From the NCBI GenBank assembly GCA_001915925.1, contig MNRL01000004.1, forward strand, positions 1 to 25,682: a DNA stretch of 25,682 nucleotides, given 5' to 3'. The notes under the pieces are model-generated. The model saw only the letters and a list, made by a program, of their open reading frames with translations, did not search any database and was not told where the DNA came from. The number at the start of each line of letters is the position of its first letter. Position 1 is the stretch's first letter. Source of the stretch: Clostridium sp. CAG:354_28_25 (GTDB taxonomy: Bacteria > Bacillota > Clostridia > TANB77 > CAG-508). Both the position numbers and the translations under genes were made by a program. Positions 1-6,815 of this stretch are shown here, one piece after another.

Positions 1-333
1 TTTCTATGTTTTTGTTCTTATGCAATCGTAGCAGGAAAAGGCTTGTCCTACGCAAAATGGCGTATTTTCAAGGGTTTCCAGCTATGTTGTTCTTACGAGA
101 TCGCACCAGAACAAAAAGCACGTGCAACTTATGAAAAATTAATAGATTTATGTCGTGATGAACCAGATGTTGTTGACCCTCTTCGTTATTTAAGAGAAAG
201 AGAAATAGTTCATTTCCAAAGGTTTGGTGAAGCTTTACGTGGAGTTCAAGATAAACTAGCAGAAAAGAAGTTTTATATGAATTGTGATAATATGCAAACC
301 TCTGACTGTGGTTGCAATAAAGATAATGACTAA
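1..333 (+). CDS. cotJC: CotJC-like manganese catalase / spore coat protein, 3' end, apparently frame-disrupted
   Basis: The C-terminal part, from Glu-Gln-Lys at position 109 through the FLREREIVHFQRFGEAL-like stretch (here YLREREIVHFQRFGEAL), is typical of CotJC, a di-manganese catalase of the spore coat inner layer. The Glu and His of EREIVH are expected metal ligands. The 5' end lies outside the window. Frame 1 is open from base 1, but its first ~35 residues do not look like CotJC. An AYFQG stretch in frame 3 (60-74) resembles the family's AYIQ(S/A)KG, and the distance to EQKARATYE is about 8 bases too short. I infer one or more small deletions or frameshifts, or poor sequence at a contig edge. 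The TTG at 43 is unlikely to be a real start. The tail ends in a Cys-rich CDNMQTSDCGCNKDND extension. Confidence 0.75.
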   Translation, partial: FLCFCSYAIVAGKGLSYAKWRIFKGFQLCCSYEIAPEQKARATYEKLIDLCRDEPDVVDPLRYLREREIVHFQRFGEALRGVQDKLAEKKFYMNCDNMQTSDCGCNKDND

Positions 334-338
334 AAAAT

Positions 339-384
339 AGAGAAAACAGGCTTAAACTTTCATTGCTTAAGCCTGTTTTTCTCT
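339..384 (+). terminator. Rho-independent terminator after cotJC-like gene
   Basis: A 17-base arm (339-355) and its complement (367-384, one extra T) flank an 11-base loop, with U-rich sequence inside the right arm. The gene ending at 403 on the other strand converges on it, so it may work in both directions. Confidence 0.8.
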
Positions 385-402
385 ACAGGTGATAAAACTA
401 GA

Positions 403-1155
403 TTATATTTCTGTCGAAAGTTTTTCTACTTTCTCTTTCATTTCTTTTCTCTTTTTATCAGCGATTTTTCTTATATCACTAATTGAAAGATCTTTAAGCT
501 CTTTATATTTTCCAGTTACTGAGATTTCTATTTCATCTTTAGGCATAAGCCTAATCTCATAATATTTATCTCTATACCAGAATCTATCAGCTGAATACGA
601 CACAGAATATTCCTTTGTTCTTTCACCCAATTCCACAATATTTCCAGCTTCTATCAGCAAGATATCATTTTCAATCCAAAACTTTTCAAAATCTTTAAGA
701 CTACAACCTAACATTTTCCTTATTCTTGGAATCATATCCAACGGATCAAAACCATTTCTGCTATTCAATAGTTCTAGAATTTGTGGAGCTTTCTTGGATA
801 AAGCAAAAAAATCTGTTTTACCAGTCATGTTTATTGTTCTAAAACCACCAGTATGTTGCTTGATGACTAAAGAATCTTCTCTAATAACATAAGAAGATGT
901 TTTTATTCCGTCTGTTTTTTGTTTTCGCTTCAAATATCTATATTCAAGCATTCCATTCTCTACTCCTGGATACGAAATACTTATCTCTTCATCTCTTGTT
1001 CTTATGAACATCCCTTCTGAAATATCATCATATACATCATCGACTTCCATTTCAATAAAGTCCTGCAGATTTAATACTTTTAGTGTAGTTTCTGCCAACT
1101 CTCTTATTCTTCCCTCTGGTAAAGCTTCTATCCCTGCTTTAGTCCGTATTCTCAT
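403..1155 (-). CDS. Hypothetical protein, 250 aa
   Basis: I do not recognise this family. The protein is soluble: there is no signal peptide or membrane segment. It is highly charged, rich in Glu, Lys and Ile, with a Lys/Glu-rich probably helical C-terminus (about residues 225-250). Several Tyr/Trp/Phe-rich beta-like stretches lie in the middle (YSVSYSADRFWYRDKYYEIRL around 185-205). The ATG at 1155 is preceded by a strong AGGAGG site 6 bases away. A consensus sigma-A promoter at 1215-1243 drives it, and it converges on the cotJC-side terminator. Its codon use is less extremely AT-rich than most of the window, like the divergent gene at 1307, which hints at accessory origin. Function unknown. 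Confidence 0.7.
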   Translation of the reverse strand: MRIRTKAGIEALPEGRIRELAETTLKVLNLQDFIEMEVDDVYDDISEGMFIRTRDEEISISYPGVENGMLEYRYLKRKQKTDGIKTSSYVIREDSLVIKQHTGGFRTINMTGKTDFFALSKKAPQILELLNSRNGFDPLDMIPRIRKMLGCSLKDFEKFWIENDILLIEAGNIVELGERTKEYSVSYSADRFWYRDKYYEIRLMPKDEIEISVTGKYKELKDLSISDIRKIADKKRKEMKEKVEKLSTEI

Positions 1156-1214
1156 CTTTGTTCCTCCTAATAATTATTTTTCTGAACCTATAAACTTCGG
1201 GTTACATAATGTAG

Positions 1215-1243
1215 ATTATATCTTATTTTACTTTTTTTGTCAA
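1215..1243 (-). promoter_or_regulatory. Consensus sigma-A promoter for the 403-1155 gene
   Basis: TTGACA (1238-1243) and TATAAT (1215-1220) are separated by exactly 17 bases, a perfect consensus. The 11-base perfect dyad TACATAATGTA (1203-1213) overlaps the expected start point and could be an operator. Confidence 0.85.
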
Positions 1244-1244
1244 T

Positions 1245-1273
1245 TTGATTTTATGTTAATTAAGTGGTATAAT
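1245..1273 (+). promoter_or_regulatory. Extended -10 promoter for the 1307-1894 gene
   Basis: TTGATT (1245-1250), a 17-base spacer and TATAAT (1268-1273) with an upstream TG (TGGTATAAT). Its -35 box is one base from the -35 box of the divergent promoter, so the two polymerase sites are back to back. Confidence 0.8.
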
Positions 1274-1306
1274 TAACTTATTAATCTGCAGAAGGAGGGC
1301 ATTTAT

Positions 1307-1894
1307 ATGTCAAAAAACAAAATTTGTTGGAAACGGGTCATCGGAACAATTTTAATTATTGTAGCATTATTGATATTCGCTACCTGGTGGAGTCAGACTC
1401 ACCAGAAAAAGTCCGACGATACACAAACAACAGAGCAGACAACATCTGTAAACGATAATACGCCAACAGATGTGGCTCAAACAAGTGATGCAACTGCATC
1501 CACTGCTCAGGATGAAAGTAATGTGCAGAAAACAATTGACAGTCTGAATCAGCAGATTGCCGACAAAGATGCACAAATCGCTGACTTGAATAATCAAGTT
1601 AGTGAGTTGCAAAATGGAGTCGAAACAAAAGGAGGTCTTACCTTCCAGGAGTTTCTCGATCTCTATTTCTGGTCGTCAGATGGTAACACCTACAGATTGC
1701 TTCCGGATAGGAAGCTGTATTCTGATTACTCTTGTACCAAAGAGTATGAGCTTAACAGCTCTGATTACACCTTTAGATGTAATTATGGTTTGCCATTAAA
1801 ACTGGACAACGGCTTAACTATCAATATGGTCATGACCACTGATGGTCAAGTATTGTGGTCTCCGGACCCGTACTTTGAACGTATTGACGGATAG
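1307..1894 (+). CDS. Hypothetical membrane-anchored coiled-coil protein, 195 aa
   Basis: The N-terminus has a basic stretch and one hydrophobic segment (about residues 10-27), predicting a single-pass anchor with the rest outside the cell. A Thr/Ser/Asp/Gln-rich linker (about 33-72) follows, then a heptad-like coiled coil (about 73-105, with the IADKDAQIADL register). The C-terminal domain of about 85 residues holds two Cys and many aromatics. I do not recognise a family. AGGAGG sits just upstream of the ATG. The base composition is clearly richer in G and C than the window (29 of 60 bases in 1381-1440), suggesting recent acquisition. It has its own promoter and terminator, so it is a single-gene unit. 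Function unknown; the architecture would suit a surface or envelope-sensing protein, but that is a guess. Confidence 0.75.
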   Translation: MSKNKICWKRVIGTILIIVALLIFATWWSQTHQKKSDDTQTTEQTTSVNDNTPTDVAQTSDATASTAQDESNVQKTIDSLNQQIADKDAQIADLNNQVSELQNGVETKGGLTFQEFLDLYFWSSDGNTYRLLPDRKLYSDYSCTKEYELNSSDYTFRCNYGLPLKLDNGLTINMVMTTDGQVLWSPDPYFERIDG

Positions 1895-1903
1895 TGCATC
1901 TTT

Positions 1904-1947
1904 AGAGAAGCCCTACATACTTCGGTATGTGGGACTTTCTCTTTTTT
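1904..1947 (+). terminator. Rho-independent terminator with UUCG loop
   Basis: A long, slightly bulged stem from AGAGAAG to CTTTCTCT is closed by a C-UUCG-G tetraloop (ATACTTCGGTAT at 1917-1928) and followed by TTTTTT. Confidence 0.9.
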
Positions 1948-1950
1948 AAA

Positions 1951-1987
1951 CAAAAAAATAAGCATGAATATATAAATTCATGCTTAT
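1951..1987 (-). terminator. Rho-independent terminator of the GNAT gene
   Basis: A perfect 12-bp stem (1958-1969 with 1976-1987), six-base loop and a T run on the minus strand (A run at 1952-1958). It lies immediately downstream of the stop at 1995. Confidence 0.85.
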
Positions 1988-1994
1988 CCATATT

Positions 1995-2585
1995 TTATAT
2001 TTCAGAAACCATCCTTCTTATTCTCTTATTAATTAAATTAAATCCTAAACTTTCATAGAACTTAATTAACTTGTCATTTTTAGCTACTAAAGAAACTTTA
2101 TCGTAACCTTTTCTTTTTGCCATTTTGCTAATTTTATCAATCATAACCTTAGCATATCCGTTTCCTCTAAATTCCTTTTTTATAGCTATATTTGATATAT
2201 AAAATTCATCATCTTCACATTCTCTAAATAAGAAATAATCTCTTATTGATGAATAAATATATCCTAATTTGTTTAAAAATCCTTTCTGAATTTTTACTAC
2301 CTTTTTCTCACTATTAATTGTTAATCTGTCAATATCTTTACCATCAATTAATAATGCCATACCAATCAACTTATTGTCTTTTCTTGCAACAATAAAGTTT
2401 TTTAATGAAAATCGGTTATTTTTAATCTTCATTAAATGTTCTAATACTTGTTTTCTTTCTTTCTCAGAACCATATCCCCATTCGAGCTCTGGTTCTGGCT
2501 CTGTAATATAAATTAATTCTGTGATTTCCTTGATGTCTTTTCTAGTTGCCTTTTTAAGAGTAATACTACCCGAGGCACTTTCCAT
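1995..2585 (-). CDS. GNAT family N-acetyltransferase, about 196 aa
   Basis: This is an acetyl-CoA-dependent N-acetyltransferase of unknown substrate. The C-terminal half carries the GNAT signature: strand 4 ISNIAIKKEF, the acetyl-CoA loop RGNGYAK (R/Q-x-x-G-x-G/A), a basic helix, and the closing KLIKFYESLGF motif. An N-terminal GNAT half (residues about 10-75, with ITLKKATRKDIKEI) is also present. A GTG at 2594 is possible, but GGAG lies directly against it; the ATG at 2585 has better spacing and is preferred. The 2586-2757 upstream stretch has no gene. It holds the repeated CACATAA/TTATGTG words (pairs at about 2639-2645, 2666-2672, 2691-2697) that could form a leader hairpin, with no recognisable riboswitch. 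Confidence 0.85.
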   Translation of the reverse strand: MESASGSITLKKATRKDIKEITELIYITEPEPELEWGYGSEKERKQVLEHLMKIKNNRFSLKNFIVARKDNKLIGMALLIDGKDIDRLTINSEKKVVKIQKGFLNKLGYIYSSIRDYFLFRECEDDEFYISNIAIKKEFRGNGYAKVMIDKISKMAKRKGYDKVSLVAKNDKLIKFYESLGFNLINKRIRRMVSEI

Positions 2586-2757
2586 TTTAAACACTCTCCA
2601 ATTCTTTTTTCTTTTTCGTGTTTTTTATTAGACTGATAACACATAATCAGCTTTTATAAAGTCTCTTATGTGAATTTGATAACCACTCTCCTTATGTGTT
2701 TTTTATATAATTTTTAACAATTATATGCTTATATTCTAACATATTTTATAATAATTT

Positions 2758-3238
2758 TCAACTTTCAGCCTTTATTATATCTGCAAATTCTATCCTTATA
2801 ACTTTACTTAAATCTTGAACATTCATCTCTACTTGATATCCTATTTTCCCTGCACTAAACATTATCGTATCATATTTTTGGGCAGTTTCATGAATTACAG
2901 TTTTAAATTGTTTCTTCATACCTATTGGAGAACATCCACCATGAATATAACCAGTAAGAGGTAATAATTCCTTAGATTTAAGCATCTCTATACTTTTTTC
3001 ATTTACTGCTTTTGCAGCCTTTTTTAAATCTAGTTCTTCTGCAACAGGAACTACAAAAACATAATGTTCACCAGATTTTCCGAACTGTAACTAAAGTCTT
3101 AAAAGTTCTGTTATAATCTTCTCCCAAGAAATCAGCAACTTCTACTCCACTTATAGCTTTTGATGGATCATAAGTATGTTTTGTATAAACTATTTTATGC
3201 TTATCTAATATCCTCATTACATTTGTTTTTTCTTCCAT
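2758..3238 (-). pseudogene. ybaK: YbaK/EbsC-type Cys-tRNA(Pro) deacylase, broken by a +1 frameshift
   Basis: Intact relatives hydrolyse mischarged Cys-tRNA(Pro) in the cytoplasm. Reading from the ATG at 3238 (preceded by AGGTGA) gives MEEKTNVMRILDKHKIVY and continues to FKTLVTV, then runs into a TGA at about 3066. Shifting one base near 3083-3085 restores GKSGEHYVFVVPVAEELDL, continuing through the family motif GYIHGGCSPIGMKKQ to the stop at 2758. The two pieces together make a full-length protein of about 159 residues. So this is either a true one-base insertion or a sequencing error; every other part of the protein looks conserved. It starts 12 bases after the metK stop, so it is the distal gene of that operon. 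Confidence 0.85.
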
Positions 3239-3250
3239 TTTATCACCTGA

Positions 3251-4360
3251 TTACATTTTTATTATTTTTTCCCAAGGTAAATAATCTTTTCCTAAATGTC
3301 CATAATTAGTAGTTTTAGCAAATATAGGTTTTTGTAAGTCCAAATATTTTATAATTCCATTTGGAGTTAAATCGAATTTTTCTTTTATTTTATTAATAAT
3401 CTTCTCTTCTTCTATCTTATTTGTTCCAAAAGTATTTACATATATAGATAAAGGTTCTTCTATTCCAATAGCGTAAGATAATTGAATCTCACATTTATCA
3501 GCATATCCATTTGCTATAATGTTTTTAGCTATATGTCTTGCTATATATGCAGCAGATCTGTCAACTTTTGTAGCATCTTTTCCAGAGAAAGCACCACCAC
3601 CATGTCTTGCATATCCACCATATGTATCTACAATAATCTTTCTTCCTGTAAGTCCTGTATCTCCTAAAGGTCCGCCAATAACAAATCTACCTGTTGGATT
3701 AATATAAATTTTGGTATTTTCATCAATCATGTCTTGTGGAATCACTTCATCTATTACATATTTCTTTACATCTGCTTTTAATTGTTCTATACTAATATTA
3801 GCTAAATGTTGAGTAGAAATTAATATATTCTCTATTCTTTTTGGAATATCATTCTCATATTCTACTGTTACTTCTGTTTTTCCATCTGGTCTTAAATATG
3901 GTATTATATTTTGTTTTCTAACATCTGTTAATCTTTTAGATAATTTATGTGCAATATATATTGCATATGGCATATAATTTTCTGTTTCGTTTGTTGCATA
4001 TCCAAACATAATACCTTGGTCACCAGCACCACCAATATCTACCCCAAGTGCAATATCATCACTTTGTTTAGTAATATTTATATCTATATCACAAGTTCTA
4101 TAATCAATATCTGTTTCTCTATTATCAAAGCCAATTTCTTTTATAGTATCTCTCACGATTTTTTCTATATCTAAATTAGCTTTTGAAGTTATTTGCCCAG
4201 CAATTGTAATCTTATTGCTAGAAGCAAATGTTTCAACTGCTACTCTTGAATTTTCGTCTTGTCTTAAGCATTCATCTAATATCTTATCTGATATATAATC
4301 ACATAATTTATCTGGATGTCCTTCTGTTACACTTTCTGAACTAAAATAATACTTTTTCAT
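3251..4360 (-). CDS. metK: S-adenosylmethionine synthase
   Basis: MetK makes S-adenosylmethionine from methionine and ATP in the cytosol, as a homotetramer using Mg and K ions. Hallmarks are GHPDK (residues 14-18, catalytic His15), GAGDQGIMFGYA (111-122) and the P-loop-like GGGAFSGKD (254-262). At 369 residues it is shorter than the usual 385-400. It keeps all the active-site motifs and belongs to a compact version of the family. An in-frame start 45 bases further up has no ribosome site; the ATG at 4360 follows GAGGGG and begins with the canonical KKYYFSSESVTEGHPDK. No SAM riboswitch is visible in the short gap after the Fic gene, so it may be transcribed with that module or from a weak promoter I cannot define. 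Confidence 0.97.
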   Translation of the reverse strand: MKKYYFSSESVTEGHPDKLCDYISDKILDECLRQDENSRVAVETFASSNKITIAGQITSKANLDIEKIVRDTIKEIGFDNRETDIDYRTCDIDINITKQSDDIALGVDIGGAGDQGIMFGYATNETENYMPYAIYIAHKLSKRLTDVRKQNIIPYLRPDGKTEVTVEYENDIPKRIENILISTQHLANISIEQLKADVKKYVIDEVIPQDMIDENTKIYINPTGRFVIGGPLGDTGLTGRKIIVDTYGGYARHGGGAFSGKDATKVDRSAAYIARHIAKNIIANGYADKCEIQLSYAIGIEEPLSIYVNTFGTNKIEEEKIINKIKEKFDLTPNGIIKYLDLQKPIFAKTTNYGHLGKDYLPWEKIIKM

Positions 4361-4410
4361 ATTAATACCCCTCTTTATAATTTTTTTATTACAAGCTTTA
4401 AGCACAAAGA

Positions 4411-4440
4411 TATAGTCACCATGCTTTAATGGTGACTATA
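4411..4440 (-). other. Perfect hairpin overlapping the fic stop codon
   Basis: Twelve-base arms TATAGTCACCAT / ATGGTGACTATA flank a six-base loop. The stem includes the fic stop codon. There is no T run on either side, so it is not a standard terminator; it could slow read-through into metK or protect the upstream message. Confidence 0.5.
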
Positions 4441-5023
4441 CTAAACATTTATATAAAATTTCTTCTAAATTACTTGTGTCAACTACCGATTCTATACATG
4501 CATCTAACATATTTTTAGGAGTAGTTTTAGTTAAATCTAATTCGTAGCCATTCCAAGCAGCGAGTTCCCTTATAAACTCTCTTATTGCTCTACCATTACC
4601 TTCTCTAAATGGGTGCAGAACATTAAGTTCTGCCATATAATATGCTAGTTTCTTCGATAATTCTTCCTTTGATAATCCTTGTAAATAATTTTCTTCTTTT
4701 AATTTATCCAATAATTTTATTAATTCTTGTTCTATATATTCCCATTCTGCAAATCTAAAGTTACCTTTTGCAATATTTTCACTTCTAAACAATCCTGCAA
4801 AATCATATATATCCTCGAATAGGAATTTATGAATTCCTACAAAATGATGAATATCAAAATTTCCTGTTATCTCTTTTTGTCTTAATATAAATAATTTTGC
4901 TAAAACTATTTTTCTTTCATAATCATATAATTTTTCTTTATCTTTTATATTTAATTTATTTTTTAGTATATCTGTATTTTCATAACAGTATATAGAATTC
5001 CTAGCTTCATATAGATCATACAT
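4436..5023 (-). CDS. Fic-domain AMP-transferase, toxin of a toxin-antitoxin pair
   Basis: Fic proteins transfer AMP (or another phosphate-containing group) from a nucleotide to a hydroxyl of a target protein. The active loop is the full consensus HPFREGNGR (residues 137-145) with catalytic His137 and the phosphate-binding GNGR. The target-docking flap is about 80-98 (RSENIAKGNFRFAEWEYI). At 195 residues it is a minimal Fic core, with no N- or C-terminal inhibitory helix that I can see. This fits class I FicT toxins, which are kept inactive by a separate small protein. The gene begins 12 bases after the antitoxin stop, with its own AAGGGG site, consistent with co-translation. Known class I targets include DNA gyrase and topoisomerase IV; the target here is unknown. 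Confidence 0.92.
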   Translation of the reverse strand: MYDLYEARNSIYCYENTDILKNKLNIKDKEKLYDYERKIVLAKLFILRQKEITGNFDIHHFVGIHKFLFEDIYDFAGLFRSENIAKGNFRFAEWEYIEQELIKLLDKLKEENYLQGLSKEELSKKLAYYMAELNVLHPFREGNGRAIREFIRELAAWNGYELDLTKTTPKNMLDACIESVVDTSNLEEILYKCLV

Positions 5024-5035
5024 AAAACCAGCCCC

Positions 5036-5203
5036 TTATAAAGACATTTTCTTTATTTTATTTATCATATCCTGTTCTGTTATTTTTTGTTCCTTATAAT
5101 CTCTTAATAAAGATATGTCCTCTTCTGTTACATACATATCTTCTATAGCTAAATCTTGTTTTAAATTTTCTATATCAAATTTAAATTTTTTCTCATTAAA
5201 CAT
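5036..5203 (-). CDS. FicA-type antitoxin (VbhA-like), 55 aa
   Basis: This short gene begins at an ATG preceded by AAGGAG and ends 12 bases before fic. The protein starts MFNEKKFKFDIENLKQ and contains DLAIEDMYVTEEDISLL followed by a second helix ending KITEQDMINKIKK. It matches the pattern of clostridial FicA/VbhA antitoxins: an inhibitory helix with (S/T)xxxE(G/N), then a 'YVSxEDIELL' segment and a second helix. The gating Glu is present (Glu21), but the flanking positions are Asp17 instead of Ser/Thr and Asp22 instead of Gly/Asn. Expected role: insert Glu21 into the Fic active site to block productive ATP binding. Assignment rests on gene order, size and this motif. Confidence 0.8.
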   Translation of the reverse strand: MFNEKKFKFDIENLKQDLAIEDMYVTEEDISLLRDYKEQKITEQDMINKIKKMSL

Positions 5204-5234
5204 ATCTTTTCTCCTTACACCATACTACCTTTTT

Positions 5235-5263
5235 ATTATACCACATTTGGGCGAAAATATCAA
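5235..5263 (-). promoter_or_regulatory. Promoter of the Fic toxin-antitoxin operon
   Basis: TTGATA (5258-5263), 17-base spacer and TATAAT (5235-5240) with extended TGG. It is placed about 30 bases upstream of the antitoxin start. Confidence 0.8.
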
Positions 5264-5330
5264 TATTTTTAGTTTTAAACGCCCCTATCTAAAGATGATA
5301 ATAGCATATATTATGTTACTTAATTCAAAA

Positions 5331-5358
5331 TAAGAAAAGACTGTAAAAATTACAGTCT
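5331..5358 (-). terminator. Terminator after the DUF5684-like gene
   Basis: Nine-base arms AGACTGTAA / TTACAGTCT (5338-5346, 5350-5358) with a three-base loop, followed on the minus strand by TTTCTTATTTT. The stem overlaps the stop codon by two bases. Confidence 0.75.
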
Positions 5359-6181
5359 ATTTTCTATTAAATCCTATATATTTTGATTTTCTAGAGAATG
5401 CTAAAATTGCTTCAAATATTGGGCCTAATATCCATAAACCAAATCCAAACCCAATTCCTTTTCCAAAGCCTTCTGCTAATGTAAATTTTGTATAAATATT
5501 TATAATTATTAATGCAAACCAACCTACTACTGGTATTAGTAATAACAATAATACCCATGGTGATACATCACATATCTTATACATAACAACATCTCTATAT
5601 ATTGGTATTAGCGCTGCCCAACCATGTTTTCCAGCTTTTTTATAAATTCTCCATCTAACAATAATATTATAAATTATAAGTACAACAATTATCCACATTA
5701 TAGTCTTTACGACTGTAAATGCCATTATTAGATTAACTCCTAAAGATATTTTATCTGTTGTACTCATATCTTGCTGAATATTATTTAATATTTCTGTTGG
5801 AGTTGCTCCATCTTCTAATTGTTGCTGTATTTCATCTATATTAATATCTTCTGAAAGAATCTTATTTAATTGTTTTGCATCAACAGATCTTAACACACTA
5901 GTTCCAGAATCTATAACATTTTCACTTATTCCTTGTTCTGTTAACAATTCTTTATTTTCTTCGATTGCTGTTGCAATTTCTTCATTACTATATTTTTCAC
6001 TTAAATCTTTATATGCTTGTAAAACATCATAAATATCTACATTACCTTCTGAACTTGACTGTATTAAATCTTTTATATCATCTAAATTATTAACATCTAT
6101 TGTATTATCTGCTTTTGTAAATGTCATACATAAACTTATTACTATAAATAAAATTATACTTGTAATTATCTTTCTTTTCAT
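5357..6181 (-). CDS. Membrane protein with DUF5684-like C-terminal domain
   Basis: Residues 1-24 form a signal peptide or first membrane segment (basic start, ILFIVISLCMTF, then TKADN). A soluble, acidic, helical region rich in Glu, Gln and Ile follows (about 25-140) and probably lies outside the cell. The last ~130 residues have three or four membrane segments with the pattern WRIYKKAGKHGWAALIPIYRDVVMYKI, then VLLLLLIPVVGWFALIIINIYTKFTLAEGFGKGIGFGFGL. That arrangement is typical of the DUF5684 family, small membrane proteins of unknown function seen in many Clostridia. The ATG at 6181 follows AGGAA. It is 19 bases downstream of apt and ends at a terminator, so it is the last gene of that run. 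Confidence 0.75.
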   Translation of the reverse strand: MKRKIITSIILFIVISLCMTFTKADNTIDVNNLDDIKDLIQSSSEGNVDIYDVLQAYKDLSEKYSNEEIATAIEENKELLTEQGISENVIDSGTSVLRSVDAKQLNKILSEDINIDEIQQQLEDGATPTEILNNIQQDMSTTDKISLGVNLIMAFTVVKTIMWIIVVLIIYNIIVRWRIYKKAGKHGWAALIPIYRDVVMYKICDVSPWVLLLLLIPVVGWFALIIINIYTKFTLAEGFGKGIGFGFGLWILGPIFEAILAFSRKSKYIGFNRK

Positions 6182-6200
6182 TTGCTTATTCCTTTCTTTA

Positions 6201-6740
6201 CTATTCTTCGTTTACATCTAAAATTGAAAATAACTCATCATTATTTAGTTCTTTTATATTAATAACAACCGAAATTCCAACTACATTTCCACCTAATTTT
6301 TCTATCTCTTTTTTTAATGTTTGAACTGTATTTCCTGTTGCATAAATATCATCTATAATATAAAAATTCTTATCTTTATATTCCTCATTATTTATTAACT
6401 TAGGTAATTCCAATTCATCTTTACCATATTCTTTAACATACTCAAATGTAGTTTGAACTGTAGTAGGAGGTAATTTTCCTTTTTTTCTTACTGGAATAAA
6501 ACCAAGTTTCATTTTTTCTGCTACTGGACATCCAAAGAAAAATCCTCTGGATTCTGGTGATACAATATATTGTACGTTTTTATTACTAATTTCTTTTACA
6601 AAAATATTAGTAATTTCTTTATAAATTTCTGCATCTAGCAATAATGGTACTATATCTAAATACTCCATTCCTTTTATAGGAAAATCTTTTTCAGTTCTTA
6701 TACAATTATCGTTTTCTAAAAGATTTTTTAATATTTTCAT
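6201..6740 (-). CDS. apt: Adenine phosphoribosyltransferase
   Basis: This purine-salvage enzyme makes AMP from adenine and PRPP in the cytosol. The PRPP loop is YIIDDIYATGNT (about 127-138, consensus DDxxATGGT). The family segment ESRGFFFG (63-70) and the FIPVRKKGKLPPTT loop (81-94) are also typical, and separate it from xanthine or hypoxanthine transferases. The preferred start is the ATG at 6740, just after GGAAAG; an upstream in-frame start adds 12 residues with no family match. The 179 residues match the usual APRT length. It lies 75 bases after pepD, with only a weak promoter-like sequence (TTGCGA, 17 bases, TTTAAT around 6776-6808), so it may be read from the upstream operon. Confidence 0.93.
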   Translation of the reverse strand: MKILKNLLENDNCIRTEKDFPIKGMEYLDIVPLLLDAEIYKEITNIFVKEISNKNVQYIVSPESRGFFFGCPVAEKMKLGFIPVRKKGKLPPTTVQTTFEYVKEYGKDELELPKLINNEEYKDKNFYIIDDIYATGNTVQTLKKEIEKLGGNVVGISVVINIKELNNDELFSILDVNEE

Positions 6741-6815
6741 CACATCACTTCTTTCCAAAAAAGATAATCTATACAAATATAATTAAACTATATTTTTTAT
6801 TTTTTCGCAATAGTT

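Noticed and set aside
4361..4435. SAM riboswitch ahead of metK
   Set aside because: The gap is too short and lacks the conserved SAM-I or other SAM-binding core; only a plain hairpin is present.
5115..5333. Plus-strand open frame opposite the Fic antitoxin and promoter
   Set aside because: The minus strand holds a better-supported antitoxin gene and promoter; the frame is hydrophobic filler typical of antisense AT-rich DNA.
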